A stretch of DNA of 64,000 nt from contig NZ_MRBL01000009.1 of assembly GCF_001969855.1 (NCBI RefSeq), positions 61,479-125,478 on the forward strand, given 5' to 3'. Position 1 is the stretch's first letter. The number at the start of each line of letters is the position of its first letter. Position numbers and translations under genes: made by a program. Below are positions 28,285 to 38,229 of this stretch, piece after piece. This stretch comes from Bacillus haynesii. Lineage in GTDB: Bacteria; Bacillota; Bacilli; Bacillales; Bacillaceae. The notes under the pieces are model-generated. The model was not told the origin of the DNA, ran no database searches, and was given only the letters and a program-made list of their open reading frames with translations.

Positions 28285-28890
28285 ATGTCAGTCAAACCGC
28301 ATTACTTTATTGGAATTCCAATTCCGGCGGAGCTTAGTGAGCCGCTTTATCACACGGTCAGCAGCCGTCCGGAATTTTCTTTTCATAGATGGGTGCATCC
28401 TTTGGATTACCACATCACCCTCGTGTTCCTCGGCTCTGCTGAAGAGGAGCAGCTGGCTATGCTCGCTGAAAGCCTCAAGCTGATCTCCGATGAGACGGCT
28501 CCGTTTCAGATTGCCTTGAAACGTTTCGGAACGTTCGGCAAGCCGTCAGAACCGAGAATTCTTCATGTAGAACCGGAATACTCAGCCGCTCTCTTTCAGG
28601 TGAGGGAACGGGTGAAGCATGCTGCAGATGAGGCGGGCTTTGATATTGAAAAACGGCCTTTTCATCCACATGTGACGGTCGCCAGAAAGTGGAATGGGTC
28701 GGCCTCTTTTAACGGCCGCCTGAAGCCGCTTGAAGACGAGTTGTCATTTACAGCCCGGCATTTCACCATTTTTCAAACCCATTTAGACAGGCTTCCCAAA
28801 TACGAGCATCAAGCCGTTTTCCATTTCGGCGAACGGCCGGCTGCAGAAAAGCAAGATTCGGAGATGAACGCAGATGGCACAGATTATTAA
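28285..28890 (+). CDS. thpR: RNA 2',3'-cyclic phosphodiesterase, 2H family (ThpR/YtlP)
   Basis: A 201-residue 2H phosphoesterase with its two active-site tetrapeptides HITL (near 52) and HVTV (near 129), about 77 residues apart, as in LigT/ThpR. It hydrolyses 2',3'-cyclic phosphate ends and was named from tRNA-ligase side activity. GGAGG lies upstream of the ATG. Its last codons overlap ytlQ by 17 bp, so the pair is translationally coupled. Confidence 0.88.
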   Translation: MSVKPHYFIGIPIPAELSEPLYHTVSSRPEFSFHRWVHPLDYHITLVFLGSAEEEQLAMLAESLKLISDETAPFQIALKRFGTFGKPSEPRILHVEPEYSAALFQVRERVKHAADEAGFDIEKRPFHPHVTVARKWNGSASFNGRLKPLEDELSFTARHFTIFQTHLDRLPKYEHQAVFHFGERPAAEKQDSEMNADGTDY

Positions 28891-29815
28891 AATACAGGAC
28901 TGTATTTCAAGATATGAACAGGATCCTTATCATTATATAAACCAGTTTATCCGCCTGAAAAAGCAGCGCTGGCAGTCAATTAAAGAGATGGCTGAAAAAA
29001 AGAAAGAAAGCTTTCACCACGATAAAGGAGCCGCCGGTGATGAAACGGTCGGAAAAAGAAAGAATACATTTACATTAAAGAGAAAAAAAGAAGCATCCGA
29101 TATTAATAAAGGAAAAGAAGCCGATGAATGGTTTAACGGACTGGACGGAGAAACGGATGAAAGCTTGATCGCAAGAATTCCTGCGGCAGGGGAAGAACTC
29201 GCGTCGTTTTTTAAAGAATACGTGTACGAGTTTCAGCTGAAATGGGCAAGCTCGACAATCTCTGACATATCCAGACTTTCCCGGGAAATAAAAAGCGATA
29301 AAATCCTGCACATTTTGGCACAGCAGCTGCCGGATTCATATTTCATCATGTATCGGCCGGTGCTGCAGGTGAATCAGGCTGCGGTAGAGCTCAGCGTCTT
29401 GATTCTCACGCCTCTTGAGATCTACTGTATGTCATTTCTTGAAGGTGAGAGGGACAGCGCATTTATCGGTTCTAAAGATCGTTTTTGGAAAGAAAAAACG
29501 GTAAGGGGCAGGGAACGGTCACTGTTAAATCCGGCTGTCGAGCTTCTCAGGACAGGCACGGTTCTTTCCGGTTTGTTAAAGGGATCGGGGATCGAACTGC
29601 CTGTGCGCAAAGTCATCGTCAGCCGGACATCGTACATCGATTATCCGGAACCCCCGTACGGAATCGGCATTTGCGACAAGAGACACTGGAAAGAGTGGCT
29701 GGAGAAACAGCAAAAGAACTTCGCCCCGATTAAAAGCCAGCAGCTGAAAACGGCGAAAATTCTGTTGTCGCACGGCGTCTCCGACTCGATGCGGAGACAG
29801 GAATGGCTGAGCTGA
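28874..29815 (+). CDS. ytlQ: conserved protein of unknown function (YtlQ)
   Basis: 313 residues. A basic/acidic low-complexity linker (about 38-80, rich in Lys and Glu) separates a short N-terminal helix from a ~230-residue globular part. That part contains an IYCMSFLEGERDSAFIGS segment (near 176-193) and many conserved-looking aromatics. No transmembrane segment or signal peptide is present. It is coupled to the RNA phosphodiesterase ytlP by overlap and followed by lipid kinase ytlR. The ILTPLEIYCMSFLEG pattern is reminiscent of nuclease-related (NERD-like) cores, but this is speculative. Confidence 0.75.
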   Translation: MAQIIKIQDCISRYEQDPYHYINQFIRLKKQRWQSIKEMAEKKKESFHHDKGAAGDETVGKRKNTFTLKRKKEASDINKGKEADEWFNGLDGETDESLIARIPAAGEELASFFKEYVYEFQLKWASSTISDISRLSREIKSDKILHILAQQLPDSYFIMYRPVLQVNQAAVELSVLILTPLEIYCMSFLEGERDSAFIGSKDRFWKEKTVRGRERSLLNPAVELLRTGTVLSGLLKGSGIELPVRKVIVSRTSYIDYPEPPYGIGICDKRHWKEWLEKQQKNFAPIKSQQLKTAKILLSHGVSDSMRRQEWLS

Positions 29816-29867
29816 CCGCCAGAACGTTATCCCGGCTTTTTCATACTATAAAATGGAGAATGGAATC

Positions 29868-30788
29868 ATGAGCGATTGGTATATCATCATAAATCCAAAG
29901 GCGGGAAACTCGACGGCCTTAAGAGTATGGAAATCACTGCAGAAAGACCTCCAAAAGGCAAATATATCGTACCGCTCGTTTATGACTCAGCATCCCGGGC
30001 ATGCTGAAGTGTTGGCAAGGCAAATATCAACAATGCAGGATGACAGGCTGAAGCGCCTGCTGGTGATCGGCGGGGACGGAACCGTCCATGAAGTGCTCAA
30101 TGGCTTGGTCAGCTTGCGGGACATTCAGCTGAGCGTCATCCCGTCAGGCTTAAGCAATGATTTTAAACGCGGCTTTACCGTGAAAAAATCGAATGTCATC
30201 AAAGAAATGAAGCGAAAAGGGCAATCGCTGACCCGGACCTATGCCCTCGGTAGCTTTCATACGAAAGACAGTGAAAACGAACTTTATTTTGCCAATCATC
30301 TCAGCCTAGGATTTGATGCCTGCGCCGTCAAAAAGGTGACTGCTTTGCCGAAATGGACGGCTGCTCTCAGGCTGAATCATTTGATTCAGCCGCTGATTTT
30401 CTTTGTTACGGCGTTTACGTTTAAACCGTTTGTTCTATCGTATGAGAACGGGGATGACAAGCGTACGTTTAAAAAAATCTGGTTTGCGTCGGTTTCAAAT
30501 CACCCTTACTATGGCGGAGGAATGAAGATCGCACCGAACGCGAATCCGCGGGATGAGCTTTTAGACGTGATCATTATTGAAGACCTGCCCGTCTTGAAGA
30601 AAGCCGGCCTCTTGTTTGCGATGATATTCGGCAAACATGTCGGCAAAAACGGTGTTACGGCATTTAAGACGAAAGACATCTATTTTCATACGAATGAGCG
30701 GGTGCTCTTTCAAGCGGATGGAGAGGTGATCGGCTGGGCGCCCGTTTTCATTAAAACAGGGACCGAATCCCTTCGGTTAAGAGCATAA
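29868..30788 (+). CDS. ytlR: diacylglycerol kinase-like lipid kinase (YtlR)
   Basis: A 306-residue enzyme of the DagK/YegS/sphingosine-kinase fold. The nucleotide motif GGDGTVHEVLNGL is near residues 69-81, with NPKAG at 9-13 near the N-terminus and SNHPYYGGG in the second domain. It phosphorylates a lipid or diacylglycerol at the membrane; the true substrate is unproven. ATG 29868 has ATGGAGAATGG upstream. It lies 53 nt after ytlQ. Confidence 0.88.
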   Translation: MSDWYIIINPKAGNSTALRVWKSLQKDLQKANISYRSFMTQHPGHAEVLARQISTMQDDRLKRLLVIGGDGTVHEVLNGLVSLRDIQLSVIPSGLSNDFKRGFTVKKSNVIKEMKRKGQSLTRTYALGSFHTKDSENELYFANHLSLGFDACAVKKVTALPKWTAALRLNHLIQPLIFFVTAFTFKPFVLSYENGDDKRTFKKIWFASVSNHPYYGGGMKIAPNANPRDELLDVIIIEDLPVLKKAGLLFAMIFGKHVGKNGVTAFKTKDIYFHTNERVLFQADGEVIGWAPVFIKTGTESLRLRA

Positions 30789-30814
30789 ATCTTTCGAATG
30801 AAGGAGAGACTGAG

Positions 30815-32947
30815 ATGCCGGGTATCAGCCGCCCGTTTGAAGCTTATCTCGATGAAATGAGAACGATCACTGTTTTAGTTCCGAAGAGCCATGCGTCAAG
30901 CTGCACCCCCCCTTTTTTTCTTGAAGATGATCAAGGAGAGAGGATAGAGATTTCGGTAAAAGCGACGGAGGAGCTTGAGGAACAATTTAAGTATATTCTC
31001 GAAAGCAGCCGCACCGTTCCGTTCGGAAGAGTTCACAAAGTATGCTGTGAAGAAAGCGTCTGGACAGACCTGCAAATCGGCTCTGTTACGAGAAGTGCGG
31101 CGTTTGACAAGGCTTTTTTTTATGACGGCCGTCTCGGCGCTTTTTATTCAAAAGAGCGTACTTTATTTAAGGTATGGGCGCCGACCGCGAGTACGGCAGC
31201 GATCAAGCTGGAGAGCCCTGATTCGCTTCAAACAAATACTTTTCAAATGATGCGCAGAAAAAAAGGTGTTTTTGAGGTAACGGTCGAAGGCGATTTGAAC
31301 GGCTGGTCCTATTTATACGAGCTTTATGTAAATGGGACGCCGTTACTGACAGTCGATCCTTATGCAAAAGCCGTAACGGCAAACGGGGAAAAAGGCGTTG
31401 TATTAGATCCTGATGAAGTCAAGGTGGAAAAACACCGTGCGCCAAGCCTTCACAGTCCGTGCGATGCGGTTATATATGAGGTTCACATCCGCGATTTCTC
31501 GATTCATGAAGACAGCGGTATGCGCCATAAAGGCAAATATCTTGCTTTTACAGAGGACGGAACTGAAACGTCCGGCGGCTTCTCAACGGGAATTGCCTAT
31601 TTGAAAGAGCTCGGCGTCACCCACATCGAGGTTCTGCCCTTTCACGATTTTGCCGGAGTTGACGAGCTTGCTCCTGATCAATCTTATAATTGGGGCTATA
31701 ACCCGATTCACTTTCATGCACCTGAAGGAAGCTATTCACTCGATCCGCAGAATCCCAAAAGCAGAATCACCGAGCTGAAAACGATGATTCAGTCGCTGCA
31801 CAAACACGGTTTCTCCGTGATCATGGATGCCGTATATAATCATGTGTACAAGAGGGAAACGTCCCCTTTTGAAAAAACGGTTCCCGGTTATTTTTTCAGA
31901 CATAATGAATACGGTTTTCCATCCGATGGATCGGGCGTCGGAAATGATATTGCTTCTGAGCGGCTGATGGTGCGAAAATATATCCTCGATTCTGTCCGCT
32001 ATTGGCTGGAAGAATATGATATCGACGGCATTCGTTTTGATTTAATGGGCATTCTTGATATTGAAACCGTCCGCCAAATCAGCAAGCTTGCCGAGAATGT
32101 GAAGCCGGGCGTGCTCCTGTTCGGAGAAGGCTGGGATTTAAATACCCCGCTTGAGAGCGGGCAAAAAGCAACATTGCAAAATGCCGGAAAAGTTCCGGCG
32201 GTCGGCTTTTTTAATGATCGGTTCAGAAACGCAGTCAAAGGGAGCACATTTGAGCTTAGTGACCGCGGATATGCGTTAGGGGACACAGGGAAAAAAGCGG
32301 CGCTTCAGCACGGTATTGCCGGTTCACCCGGATTCTTGCCGCCAGCACAGTCAATCAATTATGTGGAGTGCCATGACAATCATACATTTTGGGATAAAAT
32401 AGCCTTCTGTTCGGAAGAAGATGCGTACTCCAAACGTCTCAGGCAAAGGCTCGCGTTGTCAATCGTCCTGCTTTCACAAGGGGTTCCATTTATTCACGCC
32501 GGGCAGGAATTTTGCCGAACAAAGAATGGGGACAGCAACAGCTACAGGTCGGGAGATGACATCAACAGGCTCGATTGGGAAAAGCGGGCGGAGCTTTGTG
32601 AGGATGTCGAATATGTGCGCCAGCTGATCCGGCTGCGGAGAAGCCATCCCGCCTTTCGTCTGCAAAAAGAGGAGGAAGTCAAGGAACATCTTTCTTTTAT
32701 GAGCGGCACAGGAGAGGTGGCGGCTTACAAGCTGAAGAACATTGCAGCATTTGATCCATGGAACGAAATCATAGTGGTGCATTGTCCATTTGCAAAAATG
32801 GAGACGCTTGAGCTGCCCGATCAGAAACAGTACTTGCTGCACTGCGATCCTTTTACGTTCTTCAATGGGCAGGTTCAAACGGAAAAAAGGCTTCGGCTGA
32901 ACGGCATCGGGACCTATGTTTTATATGAACCAAAAGGGATTTTTTAG
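30815..32947 (+). CDS. amyX: type I pullulanase, GH13 (AmyX)
   Basis: A 710-residue debranching enzyme with no signal peptide, so cytoplasmic, cutting alpha-1,6 bonds in limit dextrins or glycogen. Order: N-terminal and CBM48-like beta domains (1-220), then the GH13 barrel. The pullulanase signature YNWGYNP is at 291-297, nucleophile Asp in GIRFDLMG (near 407), acid Glu in FGEGWD (near 436) and the transition-state Asp in ECHDNHT (near 517). GAAGGAGAG precedes the ATG. Confidence 0.95.
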   Translation: MPGISRPFEAYLDEMRTITVLVPKSHASSCTPPFFLEDDQGERIEISVKATEELEEQFKYILESSRTVPFGRVHKVCCEESVWTDLQIGSVTRSAAFDKAFFYDGRLGAFYSKERTLFKVWAPTASTAAIKLESPDSLQTNTFQMMRRKKGVFEVTVEGDLNGWSYLYELYVNGTPLLTVDPYAKAVTANGEKGVVLDPDEVKVEKHRAPSLHSPCDAVIYEVHIRDFSIHEDSGMRHKGKYLAFTEDGTETSGGFSTGIAYLKELGVTHIEVLPFHDFAGVDELAPDQSYNWGYNPIHFHAPEGSYSLDPQNPKSRITELKTMIQSLHKHGFSVIMDAVYNHVYKRETSPFEKTVPGYFFRHNEYGFPSDGSGVGNDIASERLMVRKYILDSVRYWLEEYDIDGIRFDLMGILDIETVRQISKLAENVKPGVLLFGEGWDLNTPLESGQKATLQNAGKVPAVGFFNDRFRNAVKGSTFELSDRGYALGDTGKKAALQHGIAGSPGFLPPAQSINYVECHDNHTFWDKIAFCSEEDAYSKRLRQRLALSIVLLSQGVPFIHAGQEFCRTKNGDSNSYRSGDDINRLDWEKRAELCEDVEYVRQLIRLRRSHPAFRLQKEEEVKEHLSFMSGTGEVAAYKLKNIAAFDPWNEIIVVHCPFAKMETLELPDQKQYLLHCDPFTFFNGQVQTEKRLRLNGIGTYVLYEPKGIF

Positions 32948-32985
32948 TTTTGCTTGACGAAGTTTGGCGTCTAGCGCTAAAATTT

Positions 32986-33040
32986 AAAAGACGGCTATTG
33001 TTTAGCACAAATGACTCTCAATAGCCGTCTTTTTATTTGA
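32986..33040 (+). terminator. terminator of amyX
   Basis: AAAGACGGCTATTG/CAATAGCCGTCTTT, a 14-bp perfect stem with a long loop and TTTTT. Confidence 0.9.
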
Positions 33041-33135
33041 ATATAAAGAGACGACAATACAAGCGGTTTGCTGCCCGCTCTAGGGAGCAGATGCTTTTTA
33101 AAATCTTTTAATGAAATGATGGGTTGAAAATCGAT

Positions 33136-33939
33136 ATGAACTGGTTGGGACAATTACTAGGTAGCGAATGGGAGATTTCCCCCGCAGGAGGAGCTACAGG
33201 AGACGCATATTATGCAGAACATAATGGACAGCAGCTTTTTTTAAAGCGCAACAGCTCTCCTTTTTTGGCTGTCCTGTCCGCGGAAGGAATTGTTCCTAAG
33301 CTCGTTTGGACAAAACGAATGGAAAACGGGGATGTGATTACGGCACAGCACTGGCTCAAGGGAAGAGAGCTGAAGCCGAAGGATATGAACAGCCAGGCGG
33401 TGGCTGAGATGCTTCGGAAAATTCACAGCTCCAAAGAGCTTTTAGACATGCTGAAGAGACTCGGCAAACAGCCTTTTCAGCCAAGCTCTGTAATCACTCA
33501 ATTGAAGCAGTTTATCCAGGCCCGGCAATATCCGATACCGCAGCTGGACCAAGCCCTTTTATATCTGGAGCACCATCTGAAAGATGTTCAGTCTGGAGAA
33601 AAGGTCGTCTGTCACTGCGATGTCAATCATAACAATTGGCTTCTTACAGATCAGAACCAGCTTTATTTAATCGATTGGGATGGAGCGATGATTGCAGACC
33701 CCGCGATCGATTTGGGGCCGCTTCTTTATCATTACGTTGAAGAGCGGGAATGGGGGAGCTGGCTCGAACGCTACGGCTCTTCGTTAACGGATAATCTCAG
33801 GCTGAGAATGGCCTGGTACGTATTGGCGGAAAAGACAATGACAACACTCTGGCAAAAAGCGAAAGGCAATCAGGAAGGCTTTCACCAGGGGCTGGAACAG
33901 CTGCACGCATTGATGGAGCGTCTCGCCGGATCTTCATGA
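33136..33939 (+). CDS. ytmP: aminoglycoside-phosphotransferase-like kinase (YtmP)
   Basis: A 267-residue APH-fold small-molecule kinase. The Brenner catalytic loop CHCDVNHNN is near residues 158-166 and the metal-binding DWDG near 181-184. The substrate is unknown; relatives include choline kinase and CotS-like proteins. The start is uncertain: ATG 33136 has only a weak GGGTTG upstream and TTG 33124 is an alternative. The end overlaps the convergent ytzH stop by 6 bp. Confidence 0.82.
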   Translation: MNWLGQLLGSEWEISPAGGATGDAYYAEHNGQQLFLKRNSSPFLAVLSAEGIVPKLVWTKRMENGDVITAQHWLKGRELKPKDMNSQAVAEMLRKIHSSKELLDMLKRLGKQPFQPSSVITQLKQFIQARQYPIPQLDQALLYLEHHLKDVQSGEKVVCHCDVNHNNWLLTDQNQLYLIDWDGAMIADPAIDLGPLLYHYVEEREWGSWLERYGSSLTDNLRLRMAWYVLAEKTMTTLWQKAKGNQEGFHQGLEQLHALMERLAGSS

Positions 33940-34212
33940 AAATGAGTCGATATCTTCCACCCATTGTGTAAGATGATCCTGGTGCTCCTGAATGTGGTTG
34001 TTGATCGAAGCGGACGATCTTCCCCTCTGGCTGTACAAATAAATGTCTTCCAAAACGCCTTTCAAGCCGGCGTCAAGATTCGTATTTGCCATTAAAGACT
34101 TGATAATCCGCTCCAGCTGTTCGCATTCAGCGACGGTTCCGGTGCAGTCCGCTTGATGGTCTGAGAGAATGTCTTTTAATAGATGAATCTGATTTTGCTG
34201 ATTTAAGCCCAT
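33934..34212 (-). CDS. ytzH: small conserved protein (YtzH)
   Basis: 92 residues, mainly helical and acidic, opening MGLNQQNQIHLLKDIL. ATG 34212 is preferred over the longer frame because AAGGGAAG sits 8 nt upstream. It is tail-to-tail overlapping with ytmP and divergent from trmB, as in B. subtilis. Function unknown. Confidence 0.75.
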   Translation of the reverse strand: MGLNQQNQIHLLKDILSDHQADCTGTVAECEQLERIIKSLMANTNLDAGLKGVLEDIYLYSQRGRSSASINNHIQEHQDHLTQWVEDIDSFS

Positions 34213-34390
34213 AATATTGGCACTTCCCTTCATTCTCGGAGTATATGGATTAAAATGTTCAGAAAGCTGTAATTTATACGCGAAAGCCCGGAGGCCGATC
34301 TTCGGTCTTTTTTGCTTTGGAAGAGCCTTGCGGGATTCCCGCATTTCATGGTATGTTGTAAGACGATATAACAGATAGAGGTGTAAGTAC

Positions 34391-35032
34391 ATGCGAATGC
34401 GTCACAAGCCTTGGGCGGATGACTACCTGGCTGAAAACTCTCATATTGTGATCAGCGAGCCGTCTCAATACAAAGGGAAATGGCATTCCGTTTTTGGAAA
34501 TGACAACCCGATCCGCATCGAAGTAGGAACCGGAAAAGGGCAATTTATTTCAGGAATGGCCCTGCAAAACCCGGATGTAAACTATATCGGAATCGAACTA
34601 TTTAAAAGCGTCATCGTAACCGCTGTTGATAAAGTAAAGCAGGCAGAGGCGCCGAATGTAAAGCTTTTGAACATCAATGCCAATATGCTTTCAGACGTTT
34701 TTGCAGACGGGGAGGTCGACCGGGTCTATTTGAACTTTTCCGACCCGTGGCCGAAAAAGCGCCATGAAAAGCGCCGTCTGACCAATCAAGCGTTTTTGAA
34801 AAAGTATGAGCAGGTGCTCGGAGGCAAGGGAGCGATTCATTTTAAAACCGATAACCGCGGGTTATTTGAGTACTCTCTCACCAGTTTTTCCGAATACGGA
34901 CTCGTTTTGACGTTCGTCAGCCTTGACCTGCATCAAAGCGAATTTGAAGGAAATGTGATGACCGAATACGAAGAAAAGTTCGCCGCTAAAGGCCAGCCGA
35001 TCTACAGAGTCGAAGCTGAATGGCGAACATAA
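34391..35032 (+). CDS. trmB: tRNA (guanine-46-N7) methyltransferase (TrmB)
   Basis: A 213-residue class I methyltransferase. SAM is bound by EVGTGKGQF (about 44-52); the TrmB hallmark [15 protein letters not shown] (about 115-129) carries catalytic and tRNA-binding residues, and the closing TEYEEKF motif is present. It makes m7G46 in the variable loop of tRNAs. GAGGTG precedes the ATG and a terminator follows at once. Confidence 0.95.
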   Translation: MRMRHKPWADDYLAENSHIVISEPSQYKGKWHSVFGNDNPIRIEVGTGKGQFISGMALQNPDVNYIGIELFKSVIVTAVDKVKQAEAPNVKLLNINANMLSDVFADGEVDRVYLNFSDPWPKKRHEKRRLTNQAFLKKYEQVLGGKGAIHFKTDNRGLFEYSLTSFSEYGLVLTFVSLDLHQSEFEGNVMTEYEEKFAAKGQPIYRVEAEWRT

Positions 35033-35034
35033 AA

Positions 35035-35066
35035 AAACAGACTGCTTCCTGCGGTCTGTTTTTTTG
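35035..35066 (+). terminator. terminator of trmB
   Basis: AAACAGACTGC/TGCGGTCTGTTT stem with seven T. Confidence 0.88.
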
Positions 35067-35127
35067 CTTTCAAATGAAGCTGATTCAAGTTGTATTTTTT
35101 GCTACGATAGGAGGAGGAGGGATGATC

Positions 35128-35973
35128 ATGGAAACTTTAACAATCGGACGAATCAAGCTGACATGGCTGAACGGAGGCGTCACGCACATGGACGGAGGCG
35201 CTATGTTCGGCGTTGTTCCCAAGCCGCTTTGGTCAAAAAAGTATGACGCCAATGAGAAAAATCAAATCGAACTTAGAACAGACCCTATACTTGTGCAGAA
35301 AGACGGCACGAATCTGCTGATTGATTCCGGTATCGGGCGCGGCAAACTGACGGATAAGCAAAAACGAAATTACGGGGTCACCGAAGAATCGTCAATTGAT
35401 GACTCGTTAAAAGCACTCGGGCTCTCAACGGAAGATATCAACGCCGTTCTGATGACACATCTCCATTTTGACCATGCATGCGGATTGACGCGCTATGAGG
35501 GAGAAAGCCTTGTTTCCGTGTTTCCGAATGCAGCGATTTACACGTCTGCGATCGAATGGGAAGAGATGAGAAATCCGAATATCCGCTCAAAAAATACATA
35601 TTGGAAAGAAAACTGGGAAGCTGTTCAGCATCAAGTGAGAACCTTCGACGAGAAGCTTGAAGTTTTGCCCGGAATCACGATGTATCATACAGGCGGCCAC
35701 AGCGACGGCCATTCCGTGATCGTTCTCGAAGATGCCGGTGAAACGGCCCTGCATATGGCTGACATTATGCCGACGCATGCCCATCAAAATCCTCTCTGGG
35801 TGCTGGCGTACGACGATTATCCGATGACATCGATTGCTGCGAAGCAAGCATGGCAGGCGAAGGCCGCCGAGAAAAACGCCTGGTACATTTTTTACCATGA
35901 TGCCCTTTACAGAGCTTTAAAATGGGATGAAAACGGCGATATTGGAGAGTCAGTAAAAAGAGAAAGGCGCTAG
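35128..35973 (+). CDS. ytnP: MBL-fold quorum-quenching lactonase-like hydrolase (YtnP)
   Basis: A 281-residue metallo-beta-lactamase-fold enzyme with zinc motif HLHFDHACG (about 109-117). Downstream ligands are in GGHSDGHS (near 189), [10 protein letters not shown] (near 211) and YHDAL near 258. B. subtilis YtnP (same length) opens lactone signals and can inhibit Streptomyces development signals. ATG 35128 is chosen by homology; ATG 35122 is also possible behind the strong GGAGGAGGAGGG. Confidence 0.88.
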   Translation: METLTIGRIKLTWLNGGVTHMDGGAMFGVVPKPLWSKKYDANEKNQIELRTDPILVQKDGTNLLIDSGIGRGKLTDKQKRNYGVTEESSIDDSLKALGLSTEDINAVLMTHLHFDHACGLTRYEGESLVSVFPNAAIYTSAIEWEEMRNPNIRSKNTYWKENWEAVQHQVRTFDEKLEVLPGITMYHTGGHSDGHSVIVLEDAGETALHMADIMPTHAHQNPLWVLAYDDYPMTSIAAKQAWQAKAAEKNAWYIFYHDALYRALKWDENGDIGESVKRERR

Positions 35974-36045
35974 TTATTTTGGTGAATGGTTTGCTTTGTT
36001 GTTATCCATCCTAATGGTAACTAACATTTGAAAGGAAGACGACGG

Positions 36046-37743
36046 GTGAGCCACAATAAACTGAATGAACAAGTGATCGAGACGCGATTAAGAGGATTTG
36101 AAGTCCTTGCGACTCCCCTGTTGAATAAAGGGGTCGCCTTCCCTCCGGAGGAAAGGGAAGCTCTCGGCTTGACAGGATTGCTTCCTCCCAAGGTGCTGAC
36201 GCTCGAAGAACAGGCAAAACGGGCGTATAAACAGTTCCAATCACAGCCTGATGACTTGAGCAAAAACGTCTATTTAACAGCGCTTCACGATCGAAATGAA
36301 GTGCTGTTCTACAGGCTTCTGAACGACCATATGACAGAAATGCTGCCGATTGTTTATACCCCGACTGTCGGAACGGCAATACAGCAATACAGCCATGAAT
36401 ACAGAAAACCGCGGGGGCTGTTTTTGTCGGTTAATGACCCTGAAGGTATGAAAACGGCATTTGAAAATCTGGCCGCTAAAAGAAGCCGGATCGATTTAAT
36501 TGTGGCCACTGATGCTGAAGGAATTCTCGGAATTGGGGATTGGGGAGTCGGCGGTATCGCCATTTCGATCGGAAAGCTTGCCGTTTATACTGCGGCTGCG
36601 GGCATCGATCCTAACAGGGTTCTGCCCGTAGTCATTGATGCGGGGACAAACCAGGAAAGGCTTCTCAATGATCCGCTTTATGTCGGGAATCAGCATTCCA
36701 GGATCAGGGGTGAGCGTTATGAATCGTTTATTGATCGATACGTTCAAATCACAACCGAGACGTTTCCAGGCGTTTTGCTGCACTGGGAAGATTTCGGAAC
36801 GCAGAACGCACGTCAGATTTTGAAAAAATACAAAGACAAAATTTGCACCTTTAACGATGACATTCAAGGCACGGGAGCAGTAACCCTCGCAGCGGTGCTT
36901 GCGGCCGTCAAAATATCCAAAATGCCGCTAAAGGATCATAAAATGGTCATATTCGGAGCAGGGACGGCCGGGATCGGCAACGCTGAGCAAATTCGCGCCG
37001 CTCTCGTTCAAGAGGGAGTGTCGGAAGAGGAATCATACCGCCGTTTTTGGTGTGTTGACCGGAACGGTTTGCTGACAGATGATATGAACGACTTGCAGGA
37101 CATTCAACAGCTGTATGCAAGGCCTGCTGACGAGGTAAAAGACTTCAGCCGGAACGGCCCGGGGGATACAATCGATCTGCTCGAAGTGGTTAAAAAAGTG
37201 CAGCCTACCATTTTGATTGGAACCTCGACTGTATCGGGCGCATTTACAGAAGAAATCGTAAAAGAAATGGCAAAGCATGTGAAACGGCCGGCTATATTCC
37301 CGATGTCCAATCCGACGCCGTTATCTGAAGCAAGGCCTGAAGATTTGATCAAATGGACGGAAGGGCGGGCGCTCGTCGCCACTGGAAGCCCGTTTGCGCC
37401 TGTGGAATACAACGGCACCCGTTATGCGATCGGCCAGGCGAATAATGCCTTTGTATTCCCCGGCCTTGGGCTCGGAACGCTCGTATCAAAAGCAACGCTG
37501 ATTACGGACAACATGTTTTACGCCAGCGCAGCTGCGATCGCGGGCATGGTTGATACCGCCCGGCCCGGCGCCGCGCTTCTTCCGGAGGTAGAGGATTTGC
37601 GCACGGTTTCCGCAACCGTAGCAACGGCTGTCATCAAAGCAGCCATAGAAGACGGAGTTGCAGAAAATGAGCCGGACGATGTGATTCAAGCGGTGCAGGA
37701 TGCGATGTGGCATCCGGTCTACCGGCCGATTCGCGCCATATAA
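36046..37743 (+). CDS. malS: NAD-dependent malic enzyme (MalS)
   Basis: A 565-residue decarboxylating malate dehydrogenase of the long eukaryote-like type. Tyr of YTPTVG (near 105) and Lys of the [14 protein letters not shown] region bracket the active site; metal ligands sit in [10 protein letters not shown]; the NAD site is [10 protein letters not shown] near 306. GTG 36046 is chosen because AAAGGAAG lies 7-8 nt upstream, rather than TTG 36028. It converts malate to pyruvate, CO2 and NADH. Confidence 0.93.
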   Translation: MSHNKLNEQVIETRLRGFEVLATPLLNKGVAFPPEEREALGLTGLLPPKVLTLEEQAKRAYKQFQSQPDDLSKNVYLTALHDRNEVLFYRLLNDHMTEMLPIVYTPTVGTAIQQYSHEYRKPRGLFLSVNDPEGMKTAFENLAAKRSRIDLIVATDAEGILGIGDWGVGGIAISIGKLAVYTAAAGIDPNRVLPVVIDAGTNQERLLNDPLYVGNQHSRIRGERYESFIDRYVQITTETFPGVLLHWEDFGTQNARQILKKYKDKICTFNDDIQGTGAVTLAAVLAAVKISKMPLKDHKMVIFGAGTAGIGNAEQIRAALVQEGVSEEESYRRFWCVDRNGLLTDDMNDLQDIQQLYARPADEVKDFSRNGPGDTIDLLEVVKKVQPTILIGTSTVSGAFTEEIVKEMAKHVKRPAIFPMSNPTPLSEARPEDLIKWTEGRALVATGSPFAPVEYNGTRYAIGQANNAFVFPGLGLGTLVSKATLITDNMFYASAAAIAGMVDTARPGAALLPEVEDLRTVSATVATAVIKAAIEDGVAENEPDDVIQAVQDAMWHPVYRPIRAI

Positions 37744-37774
37744 AAAATGCGGCCATTTCTGGCCGCATTTTTTT
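37743..37774. terminator. bidirectional terminator between malS and ytzB
   Basis: AAAATGCGGCCATTTCTGGCCGCATTTT, a 12-bp stem between convergent genes. Confidence 0.92.
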
Positions 37775-37778
37775 GATG

Positions 37779-38093
37779 CTATGCTGCGGTATCAATCACA
37801 TCTACGATCATGCCTGTTTTTGCATCAACCATGACTTCGTACTGTTCAAGCTCTCCGAAAGCGGAACGGGTAATGCCTGTTTTGTACACCATGACGGTTT
37901 CGCCGTTTACGGTATAGGCTTCCGGAACGGTATATATCCATGAACCGTCGATCGGGCCTCTCTGTTTAAAAGCGGACTTGACGATGCGCAGCGCTTTTTC
38001 AGAAGAAATGTAAGGCTGCATGACATATTGTTTGACAACAACGGCCGCGGCAATGCCGATGCCGGCCCCAAGAAGAAAATGGCGCAGTTTCAT
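37779..38093 (-). CDS. ytzB: PepSY-domain protein (YtzB)
   Basis: 104 residues with an N-terminal membrane anchor (residues 4-20, [18 protein letters not shown]) and one PepSY domain on the outside, in which ALRIVKSAF and [13 protein letters not shown] are recognisable. PepSY domains often inhibit or chaperone peptidases. ATG 38093 has GGAGGTG upstream; the longer frame overlaps the divergent ytoP promoter. It lies next to aminopeptidase ytoP, so regulation of a peptidase is conceivable but unproven. Confidence 0.82.
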   Translation of the reverse strand: MKLRHFLLGAGIGIAAAVVVKQYVMQPYISSEKALRIVKSAFKQRGPIDGSWIYTVPEAYTVNGETVMVYKTGITRSAFGELEQYEVMVDAKTGMIVDVIDTAA

Positions 38094-38229
38094 CTTTTCA
38101 GCACCTCCAAAGCTTGTTTTTTTCATTATACAGAACATGTCCGTCCGTGTTAAGGATGGGCTCTCTTCTGGAAACACATCGCACACTTATGTAAAATGTA
38201 GAGAGATACATAAGAAAAGAGGGAAACAG

